Shown in pieces: positions 8,147 to 18,236 of a stretch of DNA of 64,000 bases. Position numbers and translations under genes: made by a program. This stretch comes from Synergistota bacterium (lineage in GTDB: Bacteria; Synergistota; GBS-1), in NCBI GenBank assembly GCA_025060595.1, contig JANXBX010000002.1, positions 16,300-80,299 of the forward strand, read 5' to 3'. Under the pieces are notes generated by a model that worked only from the letters and a program-made list of their open reading frames with translations, was not told the origin of the DNA and did not search any database. Each line of letters begins with the position of its first letter. Within the stretch, counting starts at the first letter, position 1.

Positions 8147-9346
8147 TTGAGAGTATGCGGAGTATATGAGGGCAAGGATGGATTTTACATATCAAGATGG
8201 GATAAGGGATTTAAAGGGAAAAGCCTTTTAGAGGAGGTAAAGGTAAAAGAGCTTAAGGTAGGTAGAAACGAAAGGGTGGTCTTTGCGCTACCCGCGAGGT
8301 TAGCCTTTTTAAAGAGCATAGAGCTACCCTTAAGCGATCCTGGAAGGATAAGGGGGGCTTTACCGTTTGAGATGGCGGAGGAGCTTGCAGGAGAACCAAG
8401 CGAGTATCTCTTTTCCTTTTATTTTATAAATAGGGTCAAAGGCTCCTCTAAGATAGTTGGAGGAGGAGCAAAGAGGGAAACTATCGAAAGCGAAGTTAAA
8501 AAGCTTGGAGCAAGAAAGGTTGAGGTTACATCTTCAAGCACTGCCTTCTTAAATTCGCTTCTTGAGAGAGGAGCTTTAAGCGATGATATACTATACTGCT
8601 TTAAAGGTGAAAATGAAGGGTTGATACTTTTAGCCAAGGGAAGGGAGATAGTCTTCGAAAGGTCTGTTTCACCCTTGAGAATAGAAAGTGAAAGCGAGCT
8701 TTCAAGAAAGCTCCTGGGAGAAAAGGTTAGGGAGGTAAGATTCTTCGAAGATCCCTTTATGATAGCTAGGGGCGCAGCGCTTGGGGCCCTTGAGCCTGAG
8801 ATATTCGCTCACCTTAACTTCTTTGAGGAAAGCGGAAGCTGGAACAAGTTCTTAAAGGAAAATCAAAGAGAGATAAGAAGGGTTACCCTGGCCTTGATCC
8901 TTCTTCTTTTCGCATGGGGATTAAGCTGGGGGGTCGACTACAAGAATACTATAAGTGAGTTAAGAAAGGTTGAGAGGGAAATCACAGAAAGCTATAAAAG
9001 ATATTTTGGTGAGGGAAGGGTAGTTAACCCAGTCCTTCAGGCCAAAAGAAAGGTAGAGGAGCTTGAGCTAAACTTAAAGAAAAGAAGCTCAGCGGGAGTA
9101 TTACCGCTTCTTGTACTTGAAAAGATAAGCGAAAGCATCCCTTCAAGCTTAGAGGTTAAGTTTAACGGGATACACATTATGACAAACGGTATAGAGATAG
9201 AGGGAACGGCAAAAAGCTTTGAGGAGGTAGATGGGCTTAAAAAGGCCCTTGAGAAGTCCTTTAAAGGCGTTGAGGTTAGCTACGCAAGATTAAGCGCTGA
9301 TGGAAGAAGCGTTAACTTCGGTATTAAGTTTAAGGAGATGATATAA
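8147..9346 (+). CDS. gspL: Type II secretion inner-membrane protein GspL
   Basis: 399 residues: a cytoplasmic actin-like region (about 1-235, as in GspL and PilM), one membrane helix (about 246-262, ending near LLLFAWGLSWG), a coiled coil and a ferredoxin-like periplasmic domain at about 325-399. GspL anchors the ATPase GspE to the membrane with GspM. The start is TTG at 8147, 9 nt after gspK; the ribosome site is weak, suggesting coupling to gspK. It overlaps gspM by one base (TAATG). Confidence 0.8.
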   Translation: MRVCGVYEGKDGFYISRWDKGFKGKSLLEEVKVKELKVGRNERVVFALPARLAFLKSIELPLSDPGRIRGALPFEMAEELAGEPSEYLFSFYFINRVKGSSKIVGGGAKRETIESEVKKLGARKVEVTSSSTAFLNSLLERGALSDDILYCFKGENEGLILLAKGREIVFERSVSPLRIESESELSRKLLGEKVREVRFFEDPFMIARGAALGALEPEIFAHLNFFEESGSWNKFLKENQREIRRVTLALILLLFAWGLSWGVDYKNTISELRKVEREITESYKRYFGEGRVVNPVLQAKRKVEELELNLKKRSSAGVLPLLVLEKISESIPSSLEVKFNGIHIMTNGIEIEGTAKSFEEVDGLKKALEKSFKGVEVSYARLSADGRSVNFGIKFKEMI

Positions 9347-9807
9347 TGGGAGAGAGGGAAAGGAAAGCTTTAATATACGGTGGAATAGCAGTAGCTTTGA
9401 TACTTATTTTTAACTTTCTTTTATACCCCATGCATCTTAAGCTAAAGGATGCAAAGATTCAAATAGAAATTAAGAAGGAGGAGCTTAAACAGATAATAGC
9501 TTTAGGTGAGAGATATTTGTATCTTTCGAAAAGCACCTTAGGGGGAGAGAAAAAGGTGGAGAGCCTTTTTTCCTATTTAAGCGCTCTTCCTCAGAAGCTT
9601 GGAATAGCTGAAAAGCTTATATATATAAAGCCTCTAGGGGGAGAGAGATACGAGCTTAAGCTTGAAGGGCTCACTAATGAGGAGCTCGTCAGGTATCTAT
9701 CTGAGCTTGAGAAAGATGGAATAGCGATTATAAGGGAGGCGGACATAAAGTCTGGCGGAAATCCAAGAAGGGCATCCTTATCTTTGGTGGTGTCAACGCT
9801 TGAGTAA
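9346..9807 (+). CDS. gspM: Type II secretion protein GspM
   Basis: 153 residues with a short charged N-terminus, one membrane helix (about 10-27), an amphipathic coiled coil and a small ferredoxin-like periplasmic domain; length and layout match GspM, the GspL partner. Assignment rests on position and architecture, since GspM diverges strongly in sequence. It starts at the stop of gspL and overlaps gspN by 8 nt. Confidence 0.72.
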   Translation: MGERERKALIYGGIAVALILIFNFLLYPMHLKLKDAKIQIEIKKEELKQIIALGERYLYLSKSTLGGEKKVESLFSYLSALPQKLGIAEKLIYIKPLGGERYELKLEGLTNEELVRYLSELEKDGIAIIREADIKSGGNPRRASLSLVVSTLE

Positions 9808-10369
9808 AATAAAGATCCTATTTTTAAGCTTTACCATAGTTCTGCTTTCTTTTCTAATCTTCACGCTTTTAAGGTTTCCCTACGAAAGGCTCCTTGATAA
9901 GGCCTTAAAGGGCCTTGAAAAGGGAGGAGTTAAGATAAGCTATAGTGAAGCTAACGTTGAGCCCTTTAAGCTTAAGGCTACCTTTAACGATGCTAATATA
10001 GTAACTAATCTATTTAACTTAAGGGCTAAAAGCCTTGAAGGAAGGCTCTCAGTGGGTGAGCTTATCTTTGATTTCAAGGTATCGGTAAACTTAAAGCTTT
10101 CAAGCGGAGATATAACCCTTCCTGCAATCCCCGGCATACAGATACCCTTTAACGAGGGAAGAGCGGTTTTAGAAAGAGGGAAAAACAGCTTAAAGATAGG
10201 TGAGCTTTATATAAGAGGTTCGGAGATATTGATAACGGGCGAAATAGACGGTAAAAAGTATAACCTGAGGATAAAGCCCTCGGGAGGGGTTGAAAAGAGC
10301 CTAGCGCCCTTTTTAAGGCTCCTTCAGAAGGATAAGGAGGGATTCTATAATTTAAGGAGTGAGATATAA
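9800..10369 (+). CDS. gspN: GspN-like type II secretion protein
   Basis: 189 residues with an N-terminal membrane anchor (about 5-25) and a beta-rich periplasmic domain (KLKATFNDANI, KLSSGDITLP, IRGSEILITGEIDG) that resembles the GspN family (AsmA-like fold) found in secretion operons of some deep-branching didermic bacteria. It starts with TTG at 9800 overlapping gspM. Its role is accessory, perhaps in secretin biogenesis; the family link is from pattern and position, not a search. Confidence 0.6.
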   Translation: MSKIKILFLSFTIVLLSFLIFTLLRFPYERLLDKALKGLEKGGVKISYSEANVEPFKLKATFNDANIVTNLFNLRAKSLEGRLSVGELIFDFKVSVNLKLSSGDITLPAIPGIQIPFNEGRAVLERGKNSLKIGELYIRGSEILITGEIDGKKYNLRIKPSGGVEKSLAPFLRLLQKDKEGFYNLRSEI

Positions 10370-11290
10370 ATGAGATTATGGAAGATGGTTTTGAATTTGT
10401 TGTTTTTAGGGATACTTGTATTAACGGGAATGGAGCTTTCAAACCTGTTTTTAAGCTATGTGGATAAGGTTTTTGCCGAAGAGGATATAAAAGCGGAAAT
10501 TAAGCTTGATACCTCGAAAGAAAGGGATAAGAAGAAGGAAGACCTTGGTAAGTACTTAGAGGGGAAAAGGACATTAGCGAGAAACATACTTGATATAACG
10601 CCACAGGAGAAGAAAGAAGCGACTCAGGTCAAGAAGGAAGAGGCTAAAAAGGAGGAGGTTAGAACACTTAACGTTAGGCTTTTAGGGATCGTAACTGGGG
10701 CTACGGAAGAAGCGGTTATATCAGATGGAAGCGGAATTAAAAGGATAAAGGTTGGAGACGATGTAATGGGATATAAGGTTAAAAAGATAGAGAGAGACTT
10801 GGTTATACTTCAAAAAGATAATGGAGAGGAAGCTTTGATATCCTTCCAATATAGCGGAGCCCAAGTGAGTCAAGAGATTAAAAAGCCAAGCCAACCTACC
10901 GCTTCTGCAACATCTCCTGAACCGCCTAAGGAGGAGAAAAAGGCGGAAGCTGATGTTACTAAAACAGCCGAAGGGAAAACTGTGATATCAAGGGATACAG
11001 TGAATGAGTTTTTGATGAGTCCCCAAAACTTCCTGAAAGGTATATTCATAGGGCCTAACTTTAAGGACAATAAGCCTAATGGTTTCATAGTGAGAAACAT
11101 AACGAATGAGCACATATTAGCCAAGATAGGAATCAAAAGAGGAGATATTATTAAGAAGGTTAACGGAATAGAGATAAATAACGTGACAGATTACTATAAC
11201 GCTATAAGATCTGTAACCCAGGGGGAAAACTTAACCATAACGATAGAAAGGGAAGGAAAGGAGATCGATATAGGATGCGAAATAAGATAG
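10370..11290 (+). CDS. gspC: Type II secretion protein GspC with PDZ domain
   Basis: 306 residues: membrane helix (about 8-28), a Lys/Glu-rich linker, the homology region (about 100-160; LNVRLLGIVTG, IKRIKVGDDVMGYKV) that contacts the secretin, a second linker and a C-terminal PDZ domain (about 220-306; KIGIKRGDIIKKVNGIEIN). GspC connects the inner-membrane platform to the secretin and may select cargo. It begins directly after the gspN stop and overlaps gspD by 16 nt. Confidence 0.86.
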   Translation: MRLWKMVLNLLFLGILVLTGMELSNLFLSYVDKVFAEEDIKAEIKLDTSKERDKKKEDLGKYLEGKRTLARNILDITPQEKKEATQVKKEEAKKEEVRTLNVRLLGIVTGATEEAVISDGSGIKRIKVGDDVMGYKVKKIERDLVILQKDNGEEALISFQYSGAQVSQEIKKPSQPTASATSPEPPKEEKKAEADVTKTAEGKTVISRDTVNEFLMSPQNFLKGIFIGPNFKDNKPNGFIVRNITNEHILAKIGIKRGDIIKKVNGIEINNVTDYYNAIRSVTQGENLTITIEREGKEIDIGCEIR

Positions 11291-13140
11291 CCTTATTGAT
11301 GGCTCTTTTTTTGACGCTATTCGCCTTTGAGACATTAGCCATACCTGGAGGAACAGGCTTTGAAGTTAAGGAAGAAGCGAAGAAAGCCAAAGGAACAGGA
11401 TGGGTAACTTTTGACTTTAAAGATATCGATCTAGAGGTATTCATTAAATTCGTAGCAGAGATAACCGGAAAGAATATAATACTTTCGCCTGAGGTAAGAG
11501 GAAAGGTAACCGTGATATCCCCTAAACCCATTCCGATTAAGAACGTATACGATGTATTTCTCTCTATCTTGAGGCTTAACGGATTTACCGCGGTTAAGTC
11601 GGGCGAGTTTATAAAGATAATACCCCTTAAAGATGCGAGAGCGGAATTGGGAGATTTCCTAGAGGGAAAAATAAAGGTAGAGCCAGGTGATGAGCTTATC
11701 ACACAGCTTGTATCCTTAAACTATGTGGATGCAAAGCTTGCAGCCGAAATGGTTAAGGTCCTTCTATCTCCTGTAGGAAGAATAGGGATATATCCTCCAA
11801 CGAACACGATAGTTGTAAGCGATAGCTCTTCGGTGGTATCAAGAATAGTAAGGTCGCTTGAGGTTATAGATACTCCAGAGGAGGAAAGAAAGCTTGAGGT
11901 GTATAAACTAAAATATGCAGGAGCAAACAGCTTGGCCAAGAAGCTATTAAATATCATAAAGGAGGATAAAACCCAGACCAGGTTTGCCCTTAACACGGCG
12001 ATGGTAATGCCTGATGAAAGGACAAACTCGCTTATACTTCTTGGAAGCGCTGCACAACTTCAAAGGATAAAGCAAATACTTCCTGACCTTGATAAGCCCG
12101 CTGAGGCCGGCTCTAACCTATTTAACGTATATAGACTTAAGAATGCAAAGGCTGAAGAGGTAGCGAAAACCTTGGAAAGCATAGTCAAGGCTACAGTAGA
12201 AAAGGGAGCAGATCCTCAGGATGCGGTAATCATATCCCCAAGCAAGGAAACTAACTCCTTAATAATAATGGCATCACCTGAAAGGTTCAGAATGCTTCTA
12301 CCATTAATTCAAGAGCTAGACAAGCCAAGAAAGCAAATCCTAATAAAGGCGCTTATAGCGGAAGTCAACATGACCAGGCTTGAGCACAAGGGAATAGATT
12401 GGGCAACCATAGGCGGGATCATTGAAAGCGGCGTTTTGTATGGGGCATCCATATCTATGGGTGAGGGAGGAATACCAAGTGAAGCCATAAGCTTGGCTCA
12501 AGAGAAGAAAGCAACTGGAATAGTTTATGCCATAGTAAACCTGCTTAAGAAATATAATGCACTAAATATACTGTCTATGCCAACCCTTCTATGCACGGAA
12601 AACCAAGAGGCAAGCCTTCAAGTGGGCCAGGTTATACCACAGATTAAGTCGGCAGCAAGCAAGGTTGAGGATCCAACGGCGATAAATAAGGTTTATGAAT
12701 ATAAAGATGTGGGTATAATACTTAAGGTTACCCCCCATATATCTGGTGAAGAGACCCTGAGGCTTGATATAAAGCAGATAATAGAAGATGTGATAAGTCC
12801 AATAACATCAGAAACACCAGTAACCACGAAAAGAGAGATAAACACGACAACGGTTGTAAGAAGCGGACAGACTATAATGCTCGGAGGGCTAATTCAAAAC
12901 GCCACGAAGAGAGTGGAAAGAAGGACTCCCGTTTTAGGATATATACCGTTAGTTGGAGAGCTATTTAAGACCAAGATAACCCAGTTTGAGAAGGTGAACC
13001 TTATAGTATTTATGACCCCTTACATAATAGAGAAGCCTGAAGATCTACAGAAGCTAACACAGGAAAGCCTCCTTGAACAGGAGGATGTTAAAAGAATCGA
13101 AGAATGGTTAAAAAAGCAAGGGGTTATAAGAGATAAATGA
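11275..13140 (+). CDS. gspD: Type II secretion outer-membrane secretin GspD
   Basis: 621 residues with signal peptide (about 1-22). The N0 domain (about 40-120; VTFDFKDIDLEVFIKFV) is followed by three N1-N3 repeats (to about 345) and the secretin barrel, ending with the conserved VLGYIPLVGELF and IVFMTPYII motifs (about 555-590). It forms the outer-membrane channel, direct evidence for a didermic envelope. A pilotin-binding tail is short or absent. It overlaps the next gene through ATGA. Confidence 0.95.
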   Translation: MRNKIALLMALFLTLFAFETLAIPGGTGFEVKEEAKKAKGTGWVTFDFKDIDLEVFIKFVAEITGKNIILSPEVRGKVTVISPKPIPIKNVYDVFLSILRLNGFTAVKSGEFIKIIPLKDARAELGDFLEGKIKVEPGDELITQLVSLNYVDAKLAAEMVKVLLSPVGRIGIYPPTNTIVVSDSSSVVSRIVRSLEVIDTPEEERKLEVYKLKYAGANSLAKKLLNIIKEDKTQTRFALNTAMVMPDERTNSLILLGSAAQLQRIKQILPDLDKPAEAGSNLFNVYRLKNAKAEEVAKTLESIVKATVEKGADPQDAVIISPSKETNSLIIMASPERFRMLLPLIQELDKPRKQILIKALIAEVNMTRLEHKGIDWATIGGIIESGVLYGASISMGEGGIPSEAISLAQEKKATGIVYAIVNLLKKYNALNILSMPTLLCTENQEASLQVGQVIPQIKSAASKVEDPTAINKVYEYKDVGIILKVTPHISGEETLRLDIKQIIEDVISPITSETPVTTKREINTTTVVRSGQTIMLGGLIQNATKRVERRTPVLGYIPLVGELFKTKITQFEKVNLIVFMTPYIIEKPEDLQKLTQESLLEQEDVKRIEEWLKKQGVIRDK

Positions 13141-14621
13141 TAGATTATAAGGAACTTGAGGGGATACTACACCTTAAGCTCTCTATAGATTTCTTAAAGA
13201 AAAATAAGATATGCCCCATATCCCTGAGGGATGGGACTTTAAAGGTAGCTATAAGCTCTTTCGAGGGACTTAAGGCAGCCAAAAGCTTAGGGGTTGAGCT
13301 TAACTTAGAAATAGAGCCTGTCTTAATAGATGAGAAAGAGATACTTAACGCAATAAGCTGGCTTTACGATGCAACCACTAAAAGCACCCTTCAAGAGGTT
13401 GAAAGGCTCGATGAGGAGAGAATCTCCCTCGAGGAGCTATCGGAAAGGCAGGATATAATAACCTCTGAGGACTCCGCTCCGATAATAAAGCTTGTGAACT
13501 CCTTAATATTTCAAGCAATTAAAGAGAGAGCCTCGGATATTCATCTTGAGCCTTACGAGAGAGAGCTTAGGATAAGATATAGGATAGACGGAATACTCTA
13601 CGATAGATTATCCTTACCCAAGAAGCTTCACCCCCCTATACTTTCCAGGATCAAGGTTATGTCGAAACTAGACATAGCGGAGCACTTCATACCACAAGAC
13701 GGAAGAATAGGAGTAAAGCTAACCGATAGAGAGATAGATATAAGGGTGGCGGTTATACCTACGCAATTCGGCGAAAGGGTTACCTTAAGGCTTCTTGATA
13801 AGAAGCAGGGATTGATAACCTTAAGCGAGCTTGGTCTTGACGAGGATGGGGAAAAGAAGTTAAGGAGGCTTATATCAACCCCTTACGGGATAATACTCGT
13901 CACAGGGCCTACGGGAAGCGGAAAGACTACAACCCTTTACGCTATCCTGCAAGAGCTTAAAACGCCAGAGGTAAATATAATAACTATAGAGGATCCGGTT
14001 GAATACGAGCTTGAGGGAATAAGCCAGATACAGGTTAACGAGAAAGCTGGGTTAACTTTCGCATCGGGTCTTCGCTCCATATTAAGGCATGACCCAGACA
14101 TAATAATGGTAGGAGAAATAAGAGATAGGGAAACGGCAGAGATAGCGGTTCAGGCAGCTTTAACGGGTCACTTAGTCCTATCCACCCTTCACACAAATGA
14201 TGCCCCAAGCGCGGTAACAAGGCTTGTAGATATGGGAATAGAACCTTACTTGGTATCCTCATCAGTAATAGGGGTGATAGCTCAGAGATTGGTAAGGAGA
14301 ATATGCGGAAAATGCAGAGAAAGCTATGAGGAGGATCCAGAGGTATTAAGGGAAATGCGAATCGAAAAGGGAGTTAAGCTTTACAGGGGCAAGGGTTGTT
14401 CAAACTGCTTAAATACGGGATATTGGGGAAGAATTGCTCTCTTTGAACAGCTTGATTTTGACGAAGACTTAAGAAGGGAGCTTATAAGAACTCAGGATGC
14501 TAGCGTTTTAAGAAGGATAGCGATAGAAAAGGGAATGAGAAGTCTAAAGGAAGATGGGGTACTTAAGGCCCTTAAAGGGATAACCACACTCTCTGAGGTA
14601 ATAAGGGTTGCGGGAAGATAA
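13137..14621 (+). CDS. gspE: Type II secretion ATPase GspE
   Basis: 494 residues: N1E/N2E domain (1-120), then the secretion ATPase core with Walker A GPTGSGKTT (about 257), Asp box and Walker B (DPDIIMVGEIRD), His box and the zinc-binding tetracysteine motif CGKC...CSNC (about 390-422). Powers pseudopilus assembly from the cytoplasm through GspL. All catalytic motifs are intact. Confidence 0.96.
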   Translation: MIDYKELEGILHLKLSIDFLKKNKICPISLRDGTLKVAISSFEGLKAAKSLGVELNLEIEPVLIDEKEILNAISWLYDATTKSTLQEVERLDEERISLEELSERQDIITSEDSAPIIKLVNSLIFQAIKERASDIHLEPYERELRIRYRIDGILYDRLSLPKKLHPPILSRIKVMSKLDIAEHFIPQDGRIGVKLTDREIDIRVAVIPTQFGERVTLRLLDKKQGLITLSELGLDEDGEKKLRRLISTPYGIILVTGPTGSGKTTTLYAILQELKTPEVNIITIEDPVEYELEGISQIQVNEKAGLTFASGLRSILRHDPDIIMVGEIRDRETAEIAVQAALTGHLVLSTLHTNDAPSAVTRLVDMGIEPYLVSSSVIGVIAQRLVRRICGKCRESYEEDPEVLREMRIEKGVKLYRGKGCSNCLNTGYWGRIALFEQLDFDEDLRRELIRTQDASVLRRIAIEKGMRSLKEDGVLKALKGITTLSEVIRVAGR

Positions 14622-15815
14622 ATGGCAGTCTTTGAGTATCAAGCTTATGGAAGAGACGGAAGAGGAATAAAGGGAACGATAGAGGCAGAATCAAAAAGCC
14701 AAGCACTAAGCAAGCTTAAGAGGGATGGCTTAGTAGTAGTTGAGCTTAAGGAGACAAGGAGAGTAGAAAAGAGAAAGAAGCTTACCCCTAACAAGGAAGA
14801 GATCTTGAACTTAGCCCACGGCCTCGGAGCTCACCTAAGGGCAGGAATCCCCCTTATAGAGGCCTTAAATATACTAATAGAGCAGACACCATCGAAGAAC
14901 TTAAGAAGCGCTTTAATATCTATAAGGGAAGATGTTTCCGGAGGAAAGAGGCTCTATGAAAGCCTAAGCAACCACCTAAACTTAGATGAAAGCACCGTTG
15001 GATTGATAAGGGTTGGTGAGGAAAGCGGCTCCTTAGATGAGGTATTTGAGAGAATAGCTGAATTAAGAGAAAGAGAGATAGATGTGGTAAGGAAGATAAC
15101 CAGCGCTCTCGTTTACCCGATGATAATGCTTGTTGTAGGAATAGGGGTTGTCTCCTTTCTCTTAGCCTTCGTTGTTCCCAAGGTGGTTACCCTATTTACG
15201 GAAAGCGGAGCTCGTCTTCCAGCGATAACGAGGCTTCTGCTCTTTGTAACCTCTTTCTTCAATGAAAACGGTTTATACCTTATCCTTATTTTACTTGGCT
15301 TGCTTTTAACGGTTCGATTTGGCGCTAGAAGCTCCAAGATAGGGGAGCGCTTAGACTCACTAAAGCTTAAGATACCTTTCTTTAAGAGGGTTCATACGCT
15401 TTACAACCTTTCTCTCTTTTGTGAAACGCTCAGAATCATGATTGAAAGCGGAATGAGCATATTAAGAGCTCTTGAAATAGCTAAGGGGGTTTTCAGTAAT
15501 TCCATTTTCAGAAAAGCAATAGAAAAGACGATAGAAGATGTCAAGGAAGGGAAAAAGTTAGCGCTATCCTTAAGAGAAAGCAGGGTCTTTCCTCCAGATA
15601 TGGTATACTTAATAGCGCTAGGGGAGGAAAGCGGAGAGTTAGAAAGGAGCTTAAAGCACTTAGCCTTAAACTACAATAGGGATCTATCATCGGCCCTATC
15701 TAAGATGACAAGCGCCTTTGAACCGCTTATGATCTTAGCCTTAGGTGGAGTTGTAGGATTCATAGTCATAGCTATACTTCTTCCCATATTCGAAATAAGC
15801 AGGCTGATAAGGTAA
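14622..15815 (+). CDS. gspF: Type II secretion platform protein GspF
   Basis: 397 residues with two tandem GspF domains (about 65-190 and 270-390) and three membrane helices (about 165-190, 215-235, 370-393). The N-terminus [19 protein letters not shown] is typical. It is the inner-membrane scaffold that works with GspE. ATG directly follows the gspE stop. Confidence 0.95.
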   Translation: MAVFEYQAYGRDGRGIKGTIEAESKSQALSKLKRDGLVVVELKETRRVEKRKKLTPNKEEILNLAHGLGAHLRAGIPLIEALNILIEQTPSKNLRSALISIREDVSGGKRLYESLSNHLNLDESTVGLIRVGEESGSLDEVFERIAELREREIDVVRKITSALVYPMIMLVVGIGVVSFLLAFVVPKVVTLFTESGARLPAITRLLLFVTSFFNENGLYLILILLGLLLTVRFGARSSKIGERLDSLKLKIPFFKRVHTLYNLSLFCETLRIMIESGMSILRALEIAKGVFSNSIFRKAIEKTIEDVKEGKKLALSLRESRVFPPDMVYLIALGEESGELERSLKHLALNYNRDLSSALSKMTSAFEPLMILALGGVVGFIVIAILLPIFEISRLIR

Positions 15816-15843
15816 GAGAATAGACGATAAGGGGTGGTTAAAT

Positions 15844-16269
15844 TTGAAGAAAAGAAAAAAGGGGTTTACCCTAATCGAGCTTATGGTCGTTATAGTTATA
15901 CTCGGTCTCTTAGCTGGACTTGTCATACCAAGACTGGTAGGAAGAGGAGAGGAAGCAAAGGTTGAAATAGCTAAGATGCAGATAAAGGAGATAGAAACTG
16001 CCCTTGAGCTTTATAAGCTTGACAACGGTTTTTACCCAACTACCGAGCAGGGGCTTGAGGCCCTCGTTCAAAAGCCCACAAGCGAGCCCATACCTCCAAG
16101 GTGGAGAGAGGGAGGATACATAAAAAAGATACCCTTAGATCCATGGGGGAGGCCATATGTATATCTTTGCCCAGGGGAGCATAACAAGGATAGTTACGAC
16201 CTATTCTCCTATGGGGCAGATGGAAAAGAGGGCGGAGAGGGGGTCAATGCAGATATAACCAATTGGTGA
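15844..16269 (+). CDS. gspG: Type II secretion major pseudopilin GspG
   Basis: 141 residues with the canonical prepilin site [17 protein letters not shown] (cleavage and N-methylation before Phe8) and the GspG hallmarks [27 protein letters not shown] and the calcium-site region near the C-terminus. Main subunit of the pseudopilus. The start is TTG at 15844 with GGGGTGG upstream. The prepilin peptidase that must process it (GspO) is not in the window. Confidence 0.96.
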   Translation: MKKRKKGFTLIELMVVIVILGLLAGLVIPRLVGRGEEAKVEIAKMQIKEIETALELYKLDNGFYPTTEQGLEALVQKPTSEPIPPRWREGGYIKKIPLDPWGRPYVYLCPGEHNKDSYDLFSYGADGKEGGEGVNADITNW

Positions 16270-16691
16270 AAAGAAATGGTTTCACGCTAATTGAGATCAC
16301 AATAGCCTTACTCATAATGGGGCTGTTTTTACATCTTTTAATCGCAAACTGGAGCGGGATCTTAAGCGAAAGCCGTCTTGAGTCCCAGGCAAAGATGATA
16401 AAGGCCTTTATAGAGTTTGCTCGAGAGGAAGCAGTCAATAAATGTATTAAGATAGAGTTAATTTTCAAAGAGAACGAGGTTAAAGCGATAAAAAGCGGTG
16501 GAAATGAAGATACTATAAAGAGCATCACTTTAGAAGGAGCAAGCTTTAAAATGGAGGGAGAAGAGCGGGTTTACATAGATGAGCTTGGGAAGATAAGCGG
16601 GAAAATCCCCCTTTTATTCTATGAAGGTAAAAGCATCGAATTTAAGATAGTCAACCCCATTCTAGGCATAGTTAGCTATGAGATAAAATAA
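16263..16691 (+). CDS. gspH: Type II secretion minor pseudopilin GspH-like
   Basis: 142 residues with prepilin site [18 protein letters not shown] and a beta-rich body. Position after gspG and size fit GspH; a GspI-like identity cannot be excluded because minor pseudopilins differ mainly in divergent C-termini. Start TTG 16263 or GTG 16266, overlapping gspG. It is the last gene before a bidirectional terminator. Confidence 0.72.
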   Translation: MVKRNGFTLIEITIALLIMGLFLHLLIANWSGILSESRLESQAKMIKAFIEFAREEAVNKCIKIELIFKENEVKAIKSGGNEDTIKSITLEGASFKMEGEERVYIDELGKISGKIPLLFYEGKSIEFKIVNPILGIVSYEIK

Positions 16692-16692
16692 A

Positions 16693-16720
16693 AAGGGCGC
16701 CTTTATATAAAGGCGCCCTT
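16693..16720. terminator. Bidirectional terminator between secretion operon and SLH porins
   Basis: A perfect 12-bp inverted repeat (aagggcgccttt / aaaggcgccctt) with a 4-nt loop lies between the stop codons of two convergent operons, with A-rich sequence on the left side. It can serve both strands. Confidence 0.85.
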
Positions 16721-16734
16721 CTATAACTAACCCC

Positions 16735-18180
16735 TTAGAAGGTTATGTATGTGGTGAAGCTGAAGCGAGATTCATTCTGACGAATATCAAATCCGCTTGT
16801 CCAATTAACCCTTTGGAAACCAAACTCAAAGCTCAAAGAAGGAGTATATTGATAGAGGAAGGATAAGGAAAAGGAAGTAGCATCGGGAAGGTTTTCGCCC
16901 TTATAGTTAACGTTATAATATCTCTGCGTAGTTGATACCTTATCGCTCCATTGCTGGGTTAACTTGAGGAAGAATACATTTACATCATCAGCCACATATC
17001 CGCTTAAAACGGGAGAGCTAACCCCATTGATTTCACTCGTATCAATTAAGAACCCCTGAGCCTCTAAGTAGCTGTAAGGTTGGCTTGTCCTGTCAGTATA
17101 GAAGGCTCCCCTATCCATATGCATATATTCAGCAGTTAAAGATGTGAACTTAAGAAGGCTCTGATCTAGCGAAAGACCAAGCTTGTATATAATCGGCTTA
17201 TCAACATACACTCCAGCGACATCAACCCTTCCGCCGAGGTCCTCGGAGATATACTGCCCGTAAAGCTTAAAGCCTTCAGTAAGATTGAAGGTGAAATCAA
17301 CTCCATAAGCATAGGGATCAAGAGTTATACCAGGAGCAGTCTTCCAGCCCATATAGAACAAGCCAAGCCTAAATTTTTCGCCCATGAAGAAGTCTAAGCG
17401 ACCACCATACTCAGCAACCTCATCACCATCGGAGTAAGCGTAGTATAAAGCGATGTCAACGGAACCGCTCTTCTTATTGAAGTATATTATAGGAGCATAA
17501 ACCCTGTCGGTTAAAATAGCATCGTTATCAGAGTAAAGTCCTCTCTCCCCTTCCCAGTCCAAGACCCACTTACCTATGGTCATGTTAATATTCCACGGAA
17601 GAGCTATATCTGCATAGGCTCTTCCCACAACGACCCTACCTGTTTCGCCCTCAAAACGGAAGGTTACGGAGACTTTGTCATCGACCTGTTTGCTAGCATA
17701 AAGGTAAATTTCATCAAACTGGGCCGTCTGATAGTCTTTTGTTAAATTAAAGTAGTCTCCGCTATTCCAGTAGAAATATAGCTCCAGAGAACCGCTAAAG
17801 GCAAAGTTATTCAAGTTCTTCTCAACGGTAGCCAATCTCTTGTCGATCTTGTCAAGCTTAACGCCAAGGGCATTAAGCTCATCCTTAAACTCAACGATAA
17901 GCTTCTTCAATAGAGCAAGATCCTCCTTAGAGGCTTTCGTCTCATCAACCTTCGCCAAAGCTCTCGCTATGACCATCGCTATCTCGTAACGGGTAATGGG
18001 CTTCGTTCCCTGGAAGGTCCCATCGGGATAACCAACGACTATTCCGGCAGCGGAAAGCTTCTTTAAAGCATCATATGCCCAGTGATTCAAGGGAACATCA
18101 ACAAAGGGGTTAGAAGCGTAAAGAGGGGTTACTATTAAAAACAGTGACAGAATCAGCATAATAGGTATTAAACGCCTCAT
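16735..18180 (-). CDS. SLH-domain outer-membrane porin (paralogue 1)
   Basis: 481 residues. Signal peptide about 1-22 (ends YAS), one SLH domain (about 24-82; FVDVPLNHWAYDAL, GTFQGTKPITRYEIAMVI), a coiled-coil spacer (about 85-122) and a C-terminal beta-barrel ending in an aromatic strand (FTTYITF). This is the OmpM-like design in which the SLH domain ties an outer-membrane porin to cell-wall polymer. The ATG at 18180 is chosen over TTG 18195 because GGAGGGA sits 8 nt before it and the signal peptide then starts properly. The first 307 coding bases after the signal peptide are 95% identical to paralogue 2. It lies directly behind a terminator without room for a promoter. Confidence 0.9.
   Translation of the reverse strand: MRRLIPIMLILSLFLIVTPLYASNPFVDVPLNHWAYDALKKLSAAGIVVGYPDGTFQGTKPITRYEIAMVIARALAKVDETKASKEDLALLKKLIVEFKDELNALGVKLDKIDKRLATVEKNLNNFAFSGSLELYFYWNSGDYFNLTKDYQTAQFDEIYLYASKQVDDKVSVTFRFEGETGRVVVGRAYADIALPWNINMTIGKWVLDWEGERGLYSDNDAILTDRVYAPIIYFNKKSGSVDIALYYAYSDGDEVAEYGGRLDFFMGEKFRLGLFYMGWKTAPGITLDPYAYGVDFTFNLTEGFKLYGQYISEDLGGRVDVAGVYVDKPIIYKLGLSLDQSLLKFTSLTAEYMHMDRGAFYTDRTSQPYSYLEAQGFLIDTSEINGVSSPVLSGYVADDVNVFFLKLTQQWSDKVSTTQRYYNVNYKGENLPDATSFSLSFLYQYTPSLSFEFGFQRVNWTSGFDIRQNESRFSFTTYITF
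17811..18117 (-). repeat. SLH-coding direct repeat, copy 1
   Basis: 307 bases match 19388-19694 without gaps and with 15 mismatches by my count (about 95%), mostly at third positions. It covers the SLH domain and coiled coil; the barrel-coding parts on either gene are clearly more diverged. Confidence 0.9.
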
Positions 18181-18206
18181 CCCACATCCCTCCAAACACT
18201 CAAAAA

Positions 18207-18236
18207 AAGGGGCGCTCCTTAAAAGAAGCGCCCCTT
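18207..18236 (-). terminator. Terminator-like hairpin between the two SLH porin genes
   Basis: aaggggcgct / agcgcccctt with a 10-nt loop, followed on the minus strand by seven T residues (18202-18208), a classic intrinsic terminator. The downstream porin begins 22 nt beyond it with no promoter between, so it probably attenuates rather than ends transcription. Confidence 0.85.
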
